DNA of 64,000 bases. Source: Tautonia marina (GTDB lineage: Bacteria; Planctomycetota; Planctomycetia; Isosphaerales; Isosphaeraceae). The notes beneath the pieces are model-generated. The model saw only the letters and a list, made by a program, of their open reading frames with translations. It was not told where the DNA came from and did not search any database. The DNA lies in the NCBI RefSeq assembly GCF_009177065.1, contig NZ_WEZF01000007.1, positions 124,001 to 188,000 on the forward strand, in the 5' to 3' direction. Positions within the stretch are counted from its first letter, which is position 1. Every line of letters begins with the position of its first letter. Shown piece by piece: positions 1-7,884 of this stretch. Both the position numbers and the translations under genes were made by a program.

Positions 1-91
1 TGGTCCTCGCCTTACCGTGCAACGATACGGTCGGATCGCCCTTCCCACCCGATGCGACTTTCGAACCGAGCCAGATCGAGGCCCGACGCCC

Positions 92-1039
92 ATGGCCATG
101 GTCCGCTTCTTCAGCGACCCCCGGATGCTCGAACACGTTCCGCCCGTCGGCCACCCGGAGGCTCCGGAACGGCTCTCCGTTCTCCTCCGACACCTGGAAC
201 GGACGACCGTTCGGGCAGCCTGCGCCACGGGCACGGTCCGCGAGGCAACGGACGAGGAATTGCTCCGGATCCACGATCCCGAGTACCTGGAGACACTGTC
301 GCGGATGGCGTCGGAGGGTGGCGGACGGATCGAAGCCGATACGTGGCTTGGCAAGGGGTCGATCACTGCGGCTCGATTGGCGGCAGGAGCGGCGATCGAG
401 GCTGTCTCATCCGTCGTCCAGGGGCCGCAACGCGTGGCCTTCTGCGCGGTCCGGCCGCCGGGCCATCATGCCCGGCCGGCTCACGCGATGGGGTTCTGCC
501 TCTATGGCACTGTCTCGGCGGCCGCGTCCCATGCGGTCGAGGTGCTCGGGATGTCTCGCGTGCTGGTCATTGACTGGGACGTCCACCACGGCAACGGCAC
601 CCAGGAGATGTTTTACGAGGACGGCCGGGTCGGCTTCCTCTCCTTGCATCGGCATCCGTTTTACCCCGGCACCGGCATGAAGGATGAGACCGGCAGCGGC
701 CGAGGCCTGGGATGGATCAAGAATCTGCCGACCCCTTACGGAACGCCTCGGAAGCTGATCGTCGATCAGTTCACCACGGCACTGGAGGAACTGGCGGACA
801 GGACGCGGCCGGAGCTTGTGCTGATCAGTGCGGGCTTCGATGCCCACGCGAACGACCCGGTGGGCGACCTGGGGCTGGAGATCGAGGACTTCGAGATCAT
901 GACTCAGGCTGTCGAGCAGGTGGCCGACACCCACGCGAGCGGGCGGCTGGTGAGCGTCCTCGAAGGGGGTTACGATCCCGTGACGCTCGCCCAGTGTGTC
1001 GAGGCACATCTCCGAATCCTGGGAGCGGAAACTCCCTAA
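92..1039 (+). CDS. Histone deacetylase family protein (HdaH/acetoin-utilization type)
   Basis: A 315-residue protein of the arginase/deacetylase fold, expected to remove acetyl groups from protein lysine or small amines with a Zn2+ ion in the cytoplasm. All diagnostic blocks are present in order: the RPPGHHA double histidine, the DWDVHHGNGTQ metal block, SAGFDAH with the second metal aspartate, and the EGGYD tyrosine near the C-terminus. I start at the ATG at 92, with GAGG about 10 nt upstream; an ATG two codons later is equally possible. The frame stays open upstream, but those residues have no family resemblance. It lies 58 bp before the symporter gene on the same strand. The real substrate cannot be told from sequence. 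Confidence 0.9.
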   Translation: MAMVRFFSDPRMLEHVPPVGHPEAPERLSVLLRHLERTTVRAACATGTVREATDEELLRIHDPEYLETLSRMASEGGGRIEADTWLGKGSITAARLAAGAAIEAVSSVVQGPQRVAFCAVRPPGHHARPAHAMGFCLYGTVSAAASHAVEVLGMSRVLVIDWDVHHGNGTQEMFYEDGRVGFLSLHRHPFYPGTGMKDETGSGRGLGWIKNLPTPYGTPRKLIVDQFTTALEELADRTRPELVLISAGFDAHANDPVGDLGLEIEDFEIMTQAVEQVADTHASGRLVSVLEGGYDPVTLAQCVEAHLRILGAETP

Positions 1040-1097
1040 GCCGCGCGGGTCGGCCGCCAACCGCAAGACCGAACGACTGACTGACCGGATCGCCCTG

Positions 1098-2594
1098 ATG
1101 ACTTCCGATGCTCCTGCTCCTCGTCGCCGCGTCTCGTTCGTTGCTCGAATTCTTCTGGCTATGGTCGCCGGAGCGGTGCTTGGCCAGGTTGCCAACTGGG
1201 CGATTGGGCCTGAGGCAACGCTGGCCGACCATCTGACCTCTCGGCTGCCGGAGGGAGTCGGCCCGAGGGTGTTTGATGCCTGGCTGTCGATCGGGCGGTT
1301 CACGGTGACGCTGGGCTACCTTGGCGGCCTGGTGGTCGATTTGATCAAGGGACTGGCGGGGCCGCTGCTGTTTTTTGCCGTGATTGACGCGTTTCTCCGG
1401 ACCCGGATCCAGGCGAGGAACGCGGGCCTGATGCTGCTCATCTCAGCCACCAATGCGGCGATCGCCGTGGTGATCGGCCTGACGATCTCGAACACGATCG
1501 AGCCGGGACGGTATCTGAATCAGGACCTCACCGGTCCCGTCGCGGCGCAGAACGGGCAGGGGGCTGCTGAGGCCGAGGTCGACAGTGAGGAGCCTGCGGA
1601 TCTCGAACGATTCGCGGCCGGACGACGGCCGATCGACTTCGTCAGAGACCTGCTCGGCTTCGTGCCGACGAACCCGGTGCAACCGTTTTTGGAAAGCTCG
1701 ATTCTCTCGATCATCATTCTCGCCTTACTCGGGGGAGCTGCCCTGAGGAAGGTCAAGGATGAGCAACTCGCCGAGGGCCGGGCGGATTTCCAGGTGATCG
1801 AAACCGGGGTGGCGGTGATCTTCCGGGCGATTGAGGTGGCCCTGGCGTGGGTCATTGCGCTGGTGCCGCTGGCGGTCTTCGGGGTGGTGGCGAAAACGGT
1901 GGCCGAGCAAGGTTTCGCACCGTTCCTGGGGCTGATCGTGTACGTCGGGGTGGCGATGCTTGGCCTGGCGATCCAGGTGGCAGTCGTCTATCAAGCCTGG
2001 ATAGTGCTGGTCGCCCGGATGCCCTTGCGGACCTTCTGGAAGTACGCCAAGGAGCCGGTCGCCTACGCGATGGGGGCCAGCAGCAGTCTGGCCACGTTGC
2101 CGGTGACGCTGAAGAACCTCGATCGCATGGGGGTGTCGCCGACCGCCGCTCGGCTGTCGGCCTGCGTGGGGACGAATCTGAACAACGACGGCATCTTGCT
2201 GTACGAGGCGATGGCCGTGCTGTTCGTCGCCCAGGCGTACGGGATCGACCTGTCGATCACTCAGCAGTTGATCGTCGCGTTTTCGTGCGTGGTTGCGGGC
2301 ATCGGCATCGCGGGGGTACCGGAGGCGGGCCTGATTTCGCTGGCCCTGGTGCTGAGCACGGTGGGCTTACCGCTGGAGTTGCTGCCGCTCTTGCTGACGG
2401 TGGACTGGGTGCTCTCTCGGTGCCGGGCGATGACAAACGTAACGGCAGATTTCCTGGTGGCGGTCTTGCTCGACCGGCTCGGAGTGAGGGCCGAGGAGGC
2501 GGAGGATCTCGGGGAGTCGATGGCCCCGCACGATCCGGAAATGACATCGGGGCCACCCTTCGTCGAGTCAGACGAAGAGCAGCCCCGTATGTAA
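1098..2594 (+). CDS. Dicarboxylate/amino acid:cation symporter (DAACS family)
   Basis: A 498-residue inner-membrane protein of the glutamate/aspartate/C4-dicarboxylate:H+ or Na+ symporter family. Family signatures are the serine-rich re-entrant loop ASSSLATLPVT, the NNDGILLYEAMAVLFVAQ segment that corresponds to the NMDGT motif, and a C-terminal hairpin PEAGLISLALVL. Hydrophobic helices fill the sequence apart from a loop around residues 140-175 rich in Glu and Ala. NNDGI in place of NMDGT may alter ion or substrate preference. I chose the ATG at 1098; the frame stays open back to 996 but that extension overlaps the preceding gene and is polar. Substrate is not predictable. Confidence 0.9.
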   Translation: MTSDAPAPRRRVSFVARILLAMVAGAVLGQVANWAIGPEATLADHLTSRLPEGVGPRVFDAWLSIGRFTVTLGYLGGLVVDLIKGLAGPLLFFAVIDAFLRTRIQARNAGLMLLISATNAAIAVVIGLTISNTIEPGRYLNQDLTGPVAAQNGQGAAEAEVDSEEPADLERFAAGRRPIDFVRDLLGFVPTNPVQPFLESSILSIIILALLGGAALRKVKDEQLAEGRADFQVIETGVAVIFRAIEVALAWVIALVPLAVFGVVAKTVAEQGFAPFLGLIVYVGVAMLGLAIQVAVVYQAWIVLVARMPLRTFWKYAKEPVAYAMGASSSLATLPVTLKNLDRMGVSPTAARLSACVGTNLNNDGILLYEAMAVLFVAQAYGIDLSITQQLIVAFSCVVAGIGIAGVPEAGLISLALVLSTVGLPLELLPLLLTVDWVLSRCRAMTNVTADFLVAVLLDRLGVRAEEAEDLGESMAPHDPEMTSGPPFVESDEEQPRM

Positions 2595-2611
2595 CTGATC
2601 GGAATTGAAAG

Positions 2612-2683
2612 CGACCCCGACGGGACTCGAACCCGTGTTACAGGTGTGAAAGACCTGTGTCCTAACCACTAGACGACGGGGCC
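2612..2683 (-). tRNA. tRNA-Glu (anticodon UUC)
   Basis: On the minus strand a complete 72-nt cloverleaf can be folded: acceptor stem GGCCCCG/CGGGGTC with one G-U pair, anticodon stem CAGGT/ACCTG enclosing loop CTTTCAC (anticodon TTC), T-loop TTCGAGT, and discriminator G. CCA is not encoded. It sits between the symporter gene and the DJ-1-like gene, antisense to both. Confidence 0.95.
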
Positions 2684-2849
2684 GTCGTCGAACTGGGTTC
2701 TATTATGAAAAAATCTGGGCGGAGGTCAACCTCAACACGAGAAGAAGTGGTCGAGAACTGGAAGGTCAGAGGCTTGCACCGAGCGGGACGTGTGGGTTAA
2801 GGTCAGGAATCAGCTCGAAGGACCCCTGTGCCAAGGATCACGATTCGCG

Positions 2850-3401
2850 ATGAAATCAATCCTGATCCTGACCGGTGACGCCGGCGAATCGCAAGAGATC
2901 TACTACGCCAAGTACCGGCTTGAGGAAGAAGGTTGGCAGGTCCAGATCGCCGCTCCCGAGCGACGGACCTTTCTTTCGGTCGTCCATGACTTCGAGCCCG
3001 GATTCGATACGTACACGGAGAAGCCAGGCTACCGCGTGTCGGCAGATCTGGGCCTGGAGGAGTGCGACCCGAGCCGATTCGACGCGTTGGTACTCCCCGG
3101 AGGACGTGCGCCGGAGTATCTTCGGAACAAGCCGAAGGCGGTCGAAATTGTCCGGCACTTCCTTGAAACCGGCAAGCCGATCGCGGCCAATTGCCACGGC
3201 CCGCTGTTGCTCTTTGCCGCGGGATATGGCAAGGGGCAGACGATGACCTGCTTTCCCGACCTGGCTCCTGAGGTGCGGAGCGCGGGCGGGGAATTCGTCG
3301 ACCGAGACGTCGTCGTGTCGGGGCCGGTGGTCACGGTTCGAGGCTGGCCCGACAATGGACCGTGGATGCGCGAGTTTGTCCGACAACTCAAGGCGAAGTG
3401 A
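2850..3401 (+). CDS. DJ-1/PfpI family protein (class I glutamine amidotransferase-like)
   Basis: A 183-residue single-domain cytoplasmic protein of the DJ-1/PfpI superfamily. The nucleophile elbow is AANCHGP with Cys115 and an adjacent His116; the preceding strand-turn LVLPGGRAPEYLR is typical of PfpI-like members. Members act as glyoxalases, deglycases, chaperones or proteases, so the exact activity stays open. Length matches the family (about 170-190). I start at the ATG at 2850, which begins MKSILILTGD; twenty upstream in-frame residues are unlike the family. It is the last plus-strand gene before convergent csrA, with 26 bp between the stops. Confidence 0.88.
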   Translation: MKSILILTGDAGESQEIYYAKYRLEEEGWQVQIAAPERRTFLSVVHDFEPGFDTYTEKPGYRVSADLGLEECDPSRFDALVLPGGRAPEYLRNKPKAVEIVRHFLETGKPIAANCHGPLLLFAAGYGKGQTMTCFPDLAPEVRSAGGEFVDRDVVVSGPVVTVRGWPDNGPWMREFVRQLKAK

Positions 3402-3427
3402 ATCGGAGGCCCCGAGAGGGACGGGCC

Positions 3428-3640
3428 TCAATCATCTTCGTAGAGCCGCGCGCCACTCGGGTTCGTTTCGACCTGATTATGGATCGCATCGTAGACTTCG
3501 CGGCGATGAACCGAGATGTCCTTGGGCGCTTCGATGCCCAGACGGACCTTATCGCCTCGGATCTCGACCACCGTGACGACGATGTGGTCGTTGATAATGA
3601 TGCTCTCGTTCTTTTTCCGGGAAAGGACCAGCATCGCCAA
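3428..3640 (-). CDS. csrA: Carbon storage regulator CsrA/RsmA
   Basis: A 70-residue RNA-binding post-transcriptional regulator. The N-terminus [14 protein letters not shown], the central block with [13 protein letters not shown] and the VHRREVY segment match CsrA closely; the dimer binds GGA motifs in mRNA leaders and changes translation or stability. Two methionines (3640 and 3634) are possible starts; GAGGG lies just upstream of the first. In many bacteria csrA sits beside fliW and flagellin genes; no flagellar gene is visible here. It lies about 200 bp downstream of an ECF-type sigma factor gene on the same strand, so a shared transcript is possible but not shown. Confidence 0.95.
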   Translation of the reverse strand: MAMLVLSRKKNESIIINDHIVVTVVEIRGDKVRLGIEAPKDISVHRREVYDAIHNQVETNPSGARLYEDD

Positions 3641-3837
3641 CCCTCATTCTGGTGCCGCAACAAAGGGAGGTCATCATGGACCGGGTTGGGATGAGCCCAC
3701 GGCGCGGGCGAGAACACGTGCGTCCTGCCCGGAGAGGATGATCGAAACCCCTCTCTCCGTGCCAGCTACCCGTTAAACTCTAGATGGAGAGAAGGGAAAG
3801 GTCAAGGATTTGCGCCGATCTGGTCAACGACGTAAGC

Positions 3838-4560
3838 TTAGCGTTCTTCTTTCTTGCGATAGCGTTGGTAGAAGGCTCCCAGGCCCAGATCGTAAATTTC
3901 GGCCTCGATTTCGGTCTGAGACGGATGGGTGATCCCGTCGCGCAGCTCCTCGACAAGCAGTTCCACGAATTTTTCGCGGGCCCGTTGCAAAGTCTTGCGA
4001 AACGCTTCCGGACTGAGGTGTTCTCGGCTGCTCTGGGCGAGTTGCTCGGTCAGGTCCTCGATCGAAGCCTGGGGGTTTCGGATCCGAAGGTTGAGGACTC
4101 GGGCATAGCGGTTTTTGGGATTCTGGGCTTCGTACGTATCGAGCCGGGCGAGGACTCGCTTGATGACCGCTTCGCGCCAGACTCGGTCGTACTCGGCGTC
4201 GGGAACGGACGGATCGGGCAGTTCGCCGGGGGGGAGCGGCTGAAGTTTTCGACCTCGGAAGTGATCGATGATCAGGCGGTGAAGGACGGTGCGAAGGTAG
4301 TCTCGGAAGCGGCCCTTCGTGTTGTCGGCCCCGGCGAGTTTATGGTTCAGGAGCTTGATCCAGAACTCCTGAAGCACCTCGTCGGCGAGATTCGGATCGC
4401 GGAGCTTCAGGCGGAGGTAGCGTTCCACGGCATCGTGGTAGCGACCGATCAGATGGCGCATGGCTTCCCGACCTTCCGGGCCTTCCTCGTGGGCCGTTCG
4501 GACGAGGTGCCAGTCGGTCGGCAGTTCCGTCAGTCGCTCTGGGATCGCATCACTGGACAT
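3838..4560 (-). CDS. ECF-type RNA polymerase sigma factor
   Basis: A 240-residue sigma-70-family protein. Region 2 is seen in the segment LADEVLQEFWIKLL (region 2.2-like) followed by GRFRDYLRTVLHRLIIDHFR (region 2.3/2.4-like). The C-terminal part holds LTEQLAQSSREHLSPEAFRKTLQRAREKF, which resembles a region 4 helix-turn-helix, although it is divergent. No anti-sigma gene is adjacent. I start at the ATG at 4560; the frame stays open to 4746, but that extension covers a near-perfect palindrome and has no sigma similarity. Promoters recognised are unknown. It may be one of the planctomycete-specific ECF groups. Confidence 0.8.
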   Translation of the reverse strand: MSSDAIPERLTELPTDWHLVRTAHEEGPEGREAMRHLIGRYHDAVERYLRLKLRDPNLADEVLQEFWIKLLNHKLAGADNTKGRFRDYLRTVLHRLIIDHFRGRKLQPLPPGELPDPSVPDAEYDRVWREAVIKRVLARLDTYEAQNPKNRYARVLNLRIRNPQASIEDLTEQLAQSSREHLSPEAFRKTLQRAREKFVELLVEELRDGITHPSQTEIEAEIYDLGLGAFYQRYRKKEER

Positions 4561-4902
4561 CACGGAAGCGTCGTCCTTCCAGATCAAGAAACCGCCACGC
4601 TCCGGAGCGATCTGGCGGCCCGGAAGCGTTCGGAACTCCATCCTCGGCGTGAGTCGTCGCGGAAGCAGGGAGTCGGAAGACCGGCGGTGAAGGTCCTGAT
4701 CCTGCTCGGCCTGGTCAGGCGTGCCGGTTCCACGTGAAACGGGCACAGAGCGGCCGGCGGAACCGCGTCAGAAGATCAATCGACGCGCTCACTCAAGACC
4801 CTACGATACGATTGTACGAGCGGGTAGGGAAAAGACGGATTCCCAACCGACCTGATTCCCTCGCTCAATGCCGAACGTGAGCCCAGGAAGCCATAATTTT
4901 AG
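4561..4902. other. Intergenic region between sigma factor gene and tRNA-Arg
   Basis: About 340 bp without a supported gene. It holds the leader of the sigma-factor gene and a parS-like palindrome at 4721-4746 (separate entry). The minus-strand frame of the sigma gene remains open through the first 186 bp, so a longer N-terminus cannot be excluded. Nothing else recognised. Confidence 0.6.
4721..4746. promoter_or_regulatory. parS-like palindrome, site 1
   Basis: A 26-bp sequence in which 11 of 13 symmetric base pairs match. Its core GTTCCACGTGAAAC (4727-4740) differs at one position from the ParB-binding parS core GTTTCACGTGAAAC. It lies between the sigma factor gene and a tRNA gene. A second one-mismatch core occurs at 19039-19052. 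Binding by ParB or a relative is inference; no parAB gene is in the window. Confidence 0.45.
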
Positions 4903-4976
4903 CGCGCCCGGCAGGATTCGAACCTGCGACCAGCGGTTTAGAAGACCGCTGCTCTATCCAGCTGAGCTACGGGCGC
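4903..4976 (-). tRNA. tRNA-Arg (anticodon UCU)
   Basis: A 74-nt minus-strand cloverleaf: acceptor GCGCCCG/CGGGCGC fully Watson-Crick, D-arm GCTC...GAGC, anticodon stem GCGGT/ACCGC with loop CTTCTAA (anticodon TCT), T-arm GCAGG/CCTGC with TTCGAAT, discriminator G. CCA is not encoded. It lies 57 bp downstream of a second tRNA-Arg with an identical T-arm. Confidence 0.95.
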
Positions 4977-5033
4977 TCTCGTCGGGGAGTGGTCGACGGG
5001 GGTCGAGATCATTGAGTTTGGGATGATGGTCAG

Positions 5034-5107
5034 TACGCCCGGCAGGATTCGAACCTGCGGCCTGCGGTTTAGGAAACCGCCGCTCTATCCTCCTGAGCTA
5101 CGGGCGC
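5034..5107 (-). tRNA. tRNA-Arg (anticodon CCU)
   Basis: A 74-nt minus-strand cloverleaf with anticodon stem GCGGT/ACCGC and loop TTCCTAA (anticodon CCT). Acceptor and T arms nearly duplicate the tRNA-Arg(UCU) located 57 bp away. The first acceptor pair is G1-U72 rather than G-C, because the 3' strand reads CGGGCGT; the discriminator is A. CCA is not encoded. The pair reads AGG and AGA/AGG codons. Confidence 0.94.
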
Positions 5108-5309
5108 ATCGGCTTGTGCAATCAGACTCGATTCTCCGGCTTCGAGGATCGGCTGTCAACGGATCGGACACGTTCACGCAGGAAGGAGGTTCGGAAGCGG
5201 TCGGAACCCTTGACCGTCGCCGGGAAGCTCAGGATGCTTTTCGGTTGGGCCTCGGACCGAGGATGGCACGAAGCGCAATGGAGGGCCGGTCGTGGCCGGT
5301 CGGTTCTGA

Positions 5310-6089
5310 ATGATCGAGCATCGAGTGGCGGTCGTGACTGGAGGAGGGCGGGGAATTGGCCGGGGGATTGTCGAGGCATTGGCCGCCGCGGGGATGGCCG
5401 TGGTGGTCAACTACCGATCAGACGCCTCCTCGGCGCAGGCCGTCTGTCAATCGGCCGAGCAACTGGGATCGCCCCGAACCCTTGCGGTTCAGGCCGACGT
5501 GGCCGACCTGGAGCAGGGGCGAGCCTTGATCGACCAGACGCTCGAAACCTTCGGCCGGATCGATCTGCTGGTCAATAACGCGGGAGTCGCCCCCTTGCAA
5601 CGGGCCGACCTGCTGGAGACAACCCCCGAGAGCTGGGACCGTGTGCTCGGGATCAATCTTCGGGGGCCGTTCTTCCTGTCGCAATATGCCGCTCGGGCCA
5701 TGATCGGGCGTAAGGACACCTGGGGGCCGCTGGCTCCGACGATCGTGTTCGTGACCTCGGTTTCGAGTCGCTTTGCCAGTACCAACCGCGCGGAGTACTG
5801 CGTCTCGAAGGCTGGGGTGAGCATGGTCGCTCAACTCTTTGCCGTCGGCTTGGCGGAGCAGGGGATCCGGGTCTTCGAAGTGCGGCCGGGGATCATCGCC
5901 ACCGACATGACCGCAGGAGTCCGAGAGGCTTACGATCAGCGGATTGCCGAGGGGCTGAGCCCAATCCGGCGCTGGGGAACGCCCGAGGACGTCGGCCGAG
6001 CGGTGTCGGGGCTGGCCTCCGGGGCCTTCGAGTTCTCGACAGGCCAGATCCTCTGGGTCGATGGAGGGCTTCACCTCAATCGGCTCTGA
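5310..6089 (+). CDS. SDR-family NAD(P)-dependent oxidoreductase
   Basis: A 259-residue classical short-chain dehydrogenase of FabG type. The Rossmann motif TGGGRGIGRG is at residues 10-19, NNAG near 90, and the catalytic YCVSK (Tyr-x-x-x-Lys) near 165 with the preceding serines in TSVSS. Near the C-terminus is RPGIIATDMT, followed by GQILWVDGG, the usual SDR ending. NADP(H) use is suggested by an Arg in NYRSDASS after strand 2. It could reduce 3-oxoacyl-ACP or sugar-like ketones; the substrate is not predictable. The kinase gene follows 148 bp downstream on the same strand. Confidence 0.88.
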   Translation: MIEHRVAVVTGGGRGIGRGIVEALAAAGMAVVVNYRSDASSAQAVCQSAEQLGSPRTLAVQADVADLEQGRALIDQTLETFGRIDLLVNNAGVAPLQRADLLETTPESWDRVLGINLRGPFFLSQYAARAMIGRKDTWGPLAPTIVFVTSVSSRFASTNRAEYCVSKAGVSMVAQLFAVGLAEQGIRVFEVRPGIIATDMTAGVREAYDQRIAEGLSPIRRWGTPEDVGRAVSGLASGAFEFSTGQILWVDGGLHLNRL

Positions 6090-6237
6090 ACCTAGCCCGA
6101 AGTTTGCCGAGAAACGTTCGAACGCTAGAATAAAAGATGGTGAGGGCGACCCTGGGCGTTCTGACCGCGCGCGTCTCCAGGCTTTGGGGACAGGTCTGCT
6201 CCCCATTTCTCGCAATCGAGGACGGGACCGCGGCCTT

Positions 6238-7761
6238 ATGGATGAGCCACTCCCCACGTCGACGTCGACCCAGCCCGTCACCCGACTGGGCAGCTATCGA
6301 CTCGTCGCGCCGCTTGGCTCGGGGGGGATGAGTTCGGTCTTTCGAGCGGTTCACGACAGTAGCGGCTATGAGGTTGCGCTCAAGGTCCTGCCACGCTATC
6401 TGGCCAAGAACCCGACCCTCTTGCAGCGATTTTTGCGAGAAGCCCAGAGTGCCGAGGCTCTGGAACATCCGAACATCGTTTCGATCTACGATCGAGGCGC
6501 CGAGAACGGTCGGCACTATCTGGTCCTCGAATTCGTGGACGGCTCGGATCTGCACGATCTGGTCCGGCAGCATGGTCCGATGTCGGTCGTCGATGCGCTC
6601 CGAGTGATTCGAGAGGCCGCTCAGGGGCTCCGATACGCAGCGAGCAAAGGGGTCATCCACCGGGACATCAAGCCGGCGAACATTCTGATGGCTCGGGATG
6701 GGGCGGTGAAGCTCATCGACCTGGGCCTGGCCCTGCAGAGTGAGTCGGAAGATGAGCGCGTGACCCGGCACGGAACGACCGTCGGCACGGTCGATTACAT
6801 GTCTCCGGAGCAGGCCAGGGATAGCCGGGCTGCCAACGAGCAAAGTGATATCTATTCGCTCGGATGTACCCTGTACTACCTGCTGACCGGCTTCCCGCCA
6901 TTCGCCGGAGGACATATCGCCGACAAGCTCCGTCGCCACGCGACGCAGCCGCCGCCCGATGTCCGCCAGCTCCGGCCCGACGTGCCCCGGAGCGTGGCGA
7001 AGTTCATTCAGCGGATGATGGCGAAGCGGCCCAATGATCGCTACAAGTCGTACGAGGAATTGATCGCCGATCTTGACTTCCTCGACCTCAACGACAGCGA
7101 CTCCGGCAGCGGTTCCTTCGAGTTTGCCCTGATCGCCGAGGACGACGAGGAATCGGCCGACTTCGACCTGGGGGAAGGCATCGAGGCCATCGAGGCCCCA
7201 TCGACCCGTGATTTCTCCCCGGTTTCCGACCTGCCCCAGCGGTCTCCTGCGATCGGGCAAGAGATGGCTCAGGCCCGTCGTGTCGGAGAACCCGAGCTGA
7301 AGCTCGACGAGCTGGCGGCCTTGCTGAAGGATGACGACGACGAGCCGGCTCCCCGACGCGCGACGACTCCCGCGGCGACCCCGAACGAGCCGCTGCCACG
7401 TGGCCGATCGGCTCGACGGTCCGCCCCCCCGATTGAGCCGTTCGACCCCTTCGGTGACCTGGACGAGGACGAGGAGGTGGTCGCCCCGATGCCGCTCAGG
7501 GGTCGGCGATCGTACGGGCAGGATGCCTCGGTCAAGGCCTGGGCGATTGGGGGAGCGCTCGTCGGCCTGGTCATCGCCCTGCTCGGCTTTGCGATCATCA
7601 GCCTGATCCGGATGGACTGGTCGCGAGGACCAACCTTCCCACCGCAACCGTCCGATAGGCGGGAGGCTCCCGAGGACTCGCTCTTGCAGGGAAGCAATCC
7701 GAATTCATTCGGAGACGAGTCGAACCGTTTCGCGAACTCTGGTCGGATGATTCCAAGTTGA
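6238..7761 (+). CDS. Membrane-anchored serine/threonine protein kinase (PknB/Hanks type)
   Basis: A 507-residue protein with a complete Hanks-type kinase domain at about residues 20-280: glycine loop GSGGMSSV (27-34), ATP-anchoring Lys49 in VALK, catalytic HRDIKPAN (Asp143), a metal motif DLG (161-163) in place of DFG, and the activation-segment SPE (189-191). A long acidic, Pro-rich linker (about 285-430) leads to one transmembrane helix near residue 440, then a short 45-residue tail with no visible sensor domain. The start at 6238 puts MDEPLPTS before the kinase fold; upstream in-frame residues overlap the SDR gene and were rejected. Planctomycetes carry many such kinases; the target is unknown. 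Confidence 0.92.
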   Translation: MDEPLPTSTSTQPVTRLGSYRLVAPLGSGGMSSVFRAVHDSSGYEVALKVLPRYLAKNPTLLQRFLREAQSAEALEHPNIVSIYDRGAENGRHYLVLEFVDGSDLHDLVRQHGPMSVVDALRVIREAAQGLRYAASKGVIHRDIKPANILMARDGAVKLIDLGLALQSESEDERVTRHGTTVGTVDYMSPEQARDSRAANEQSDIYSLGCTLYYLLTGFPPFAGGHIADKLRRHATQPPPDVRQLRPDVPRSVAKFIQRMMAKRPNDRYKSYEELIADLDFLDLNDSDSGSGSFEFALIAEDDEESADFDLGEGIEAIEAPSTRDFSPVSDLPQRSPAIGQEMAQARRVGEPELKLDELAALLKDDDDEPAPRRATTPAATPNEPLPRGRSARRSAPPIEPFDPFGDLDEDEEVVAPMPLRGRRSYGQDASVKAWAIGGALVGLVIALLGFAIISLIRMDWSRGPTFPPQPSDRREAPEDSLLQGSNPNSFGDESNRFANSGRMIPS

Positions 7762-7884
7762 TCGACACGACTGAACCGGCCGGCGTTGTGTCGTGAATCC
7801 TGGCTGATCAGACCCGCAGCCTGGCCGCTGACTGAGCCCTTCTCCTGGCATTCCGCCCGACTCGAACCTGAAGAGCCGACCTCG

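Noticed and set aside
3748-3796. CCCCTCTCTCC and GGAGAGAAGGG as a possible terminator between the sigma factor and csrA
   Set aside because: One mismatch, a 27-nt loop and no U-tract; too weak to call.
3784-4737. A 317-codon plus-strand frame antisense to the sigma factor
   Set aside because: Starts in the csrA-sigma gap without a ribosome site; the sigma regions are visible on the minus strand.
6061-6237. Longer start of the kinase gene overlapping the SDR gene
   Set aside because: Overlaps the SDR coding region and adds no kinase-related sequence.
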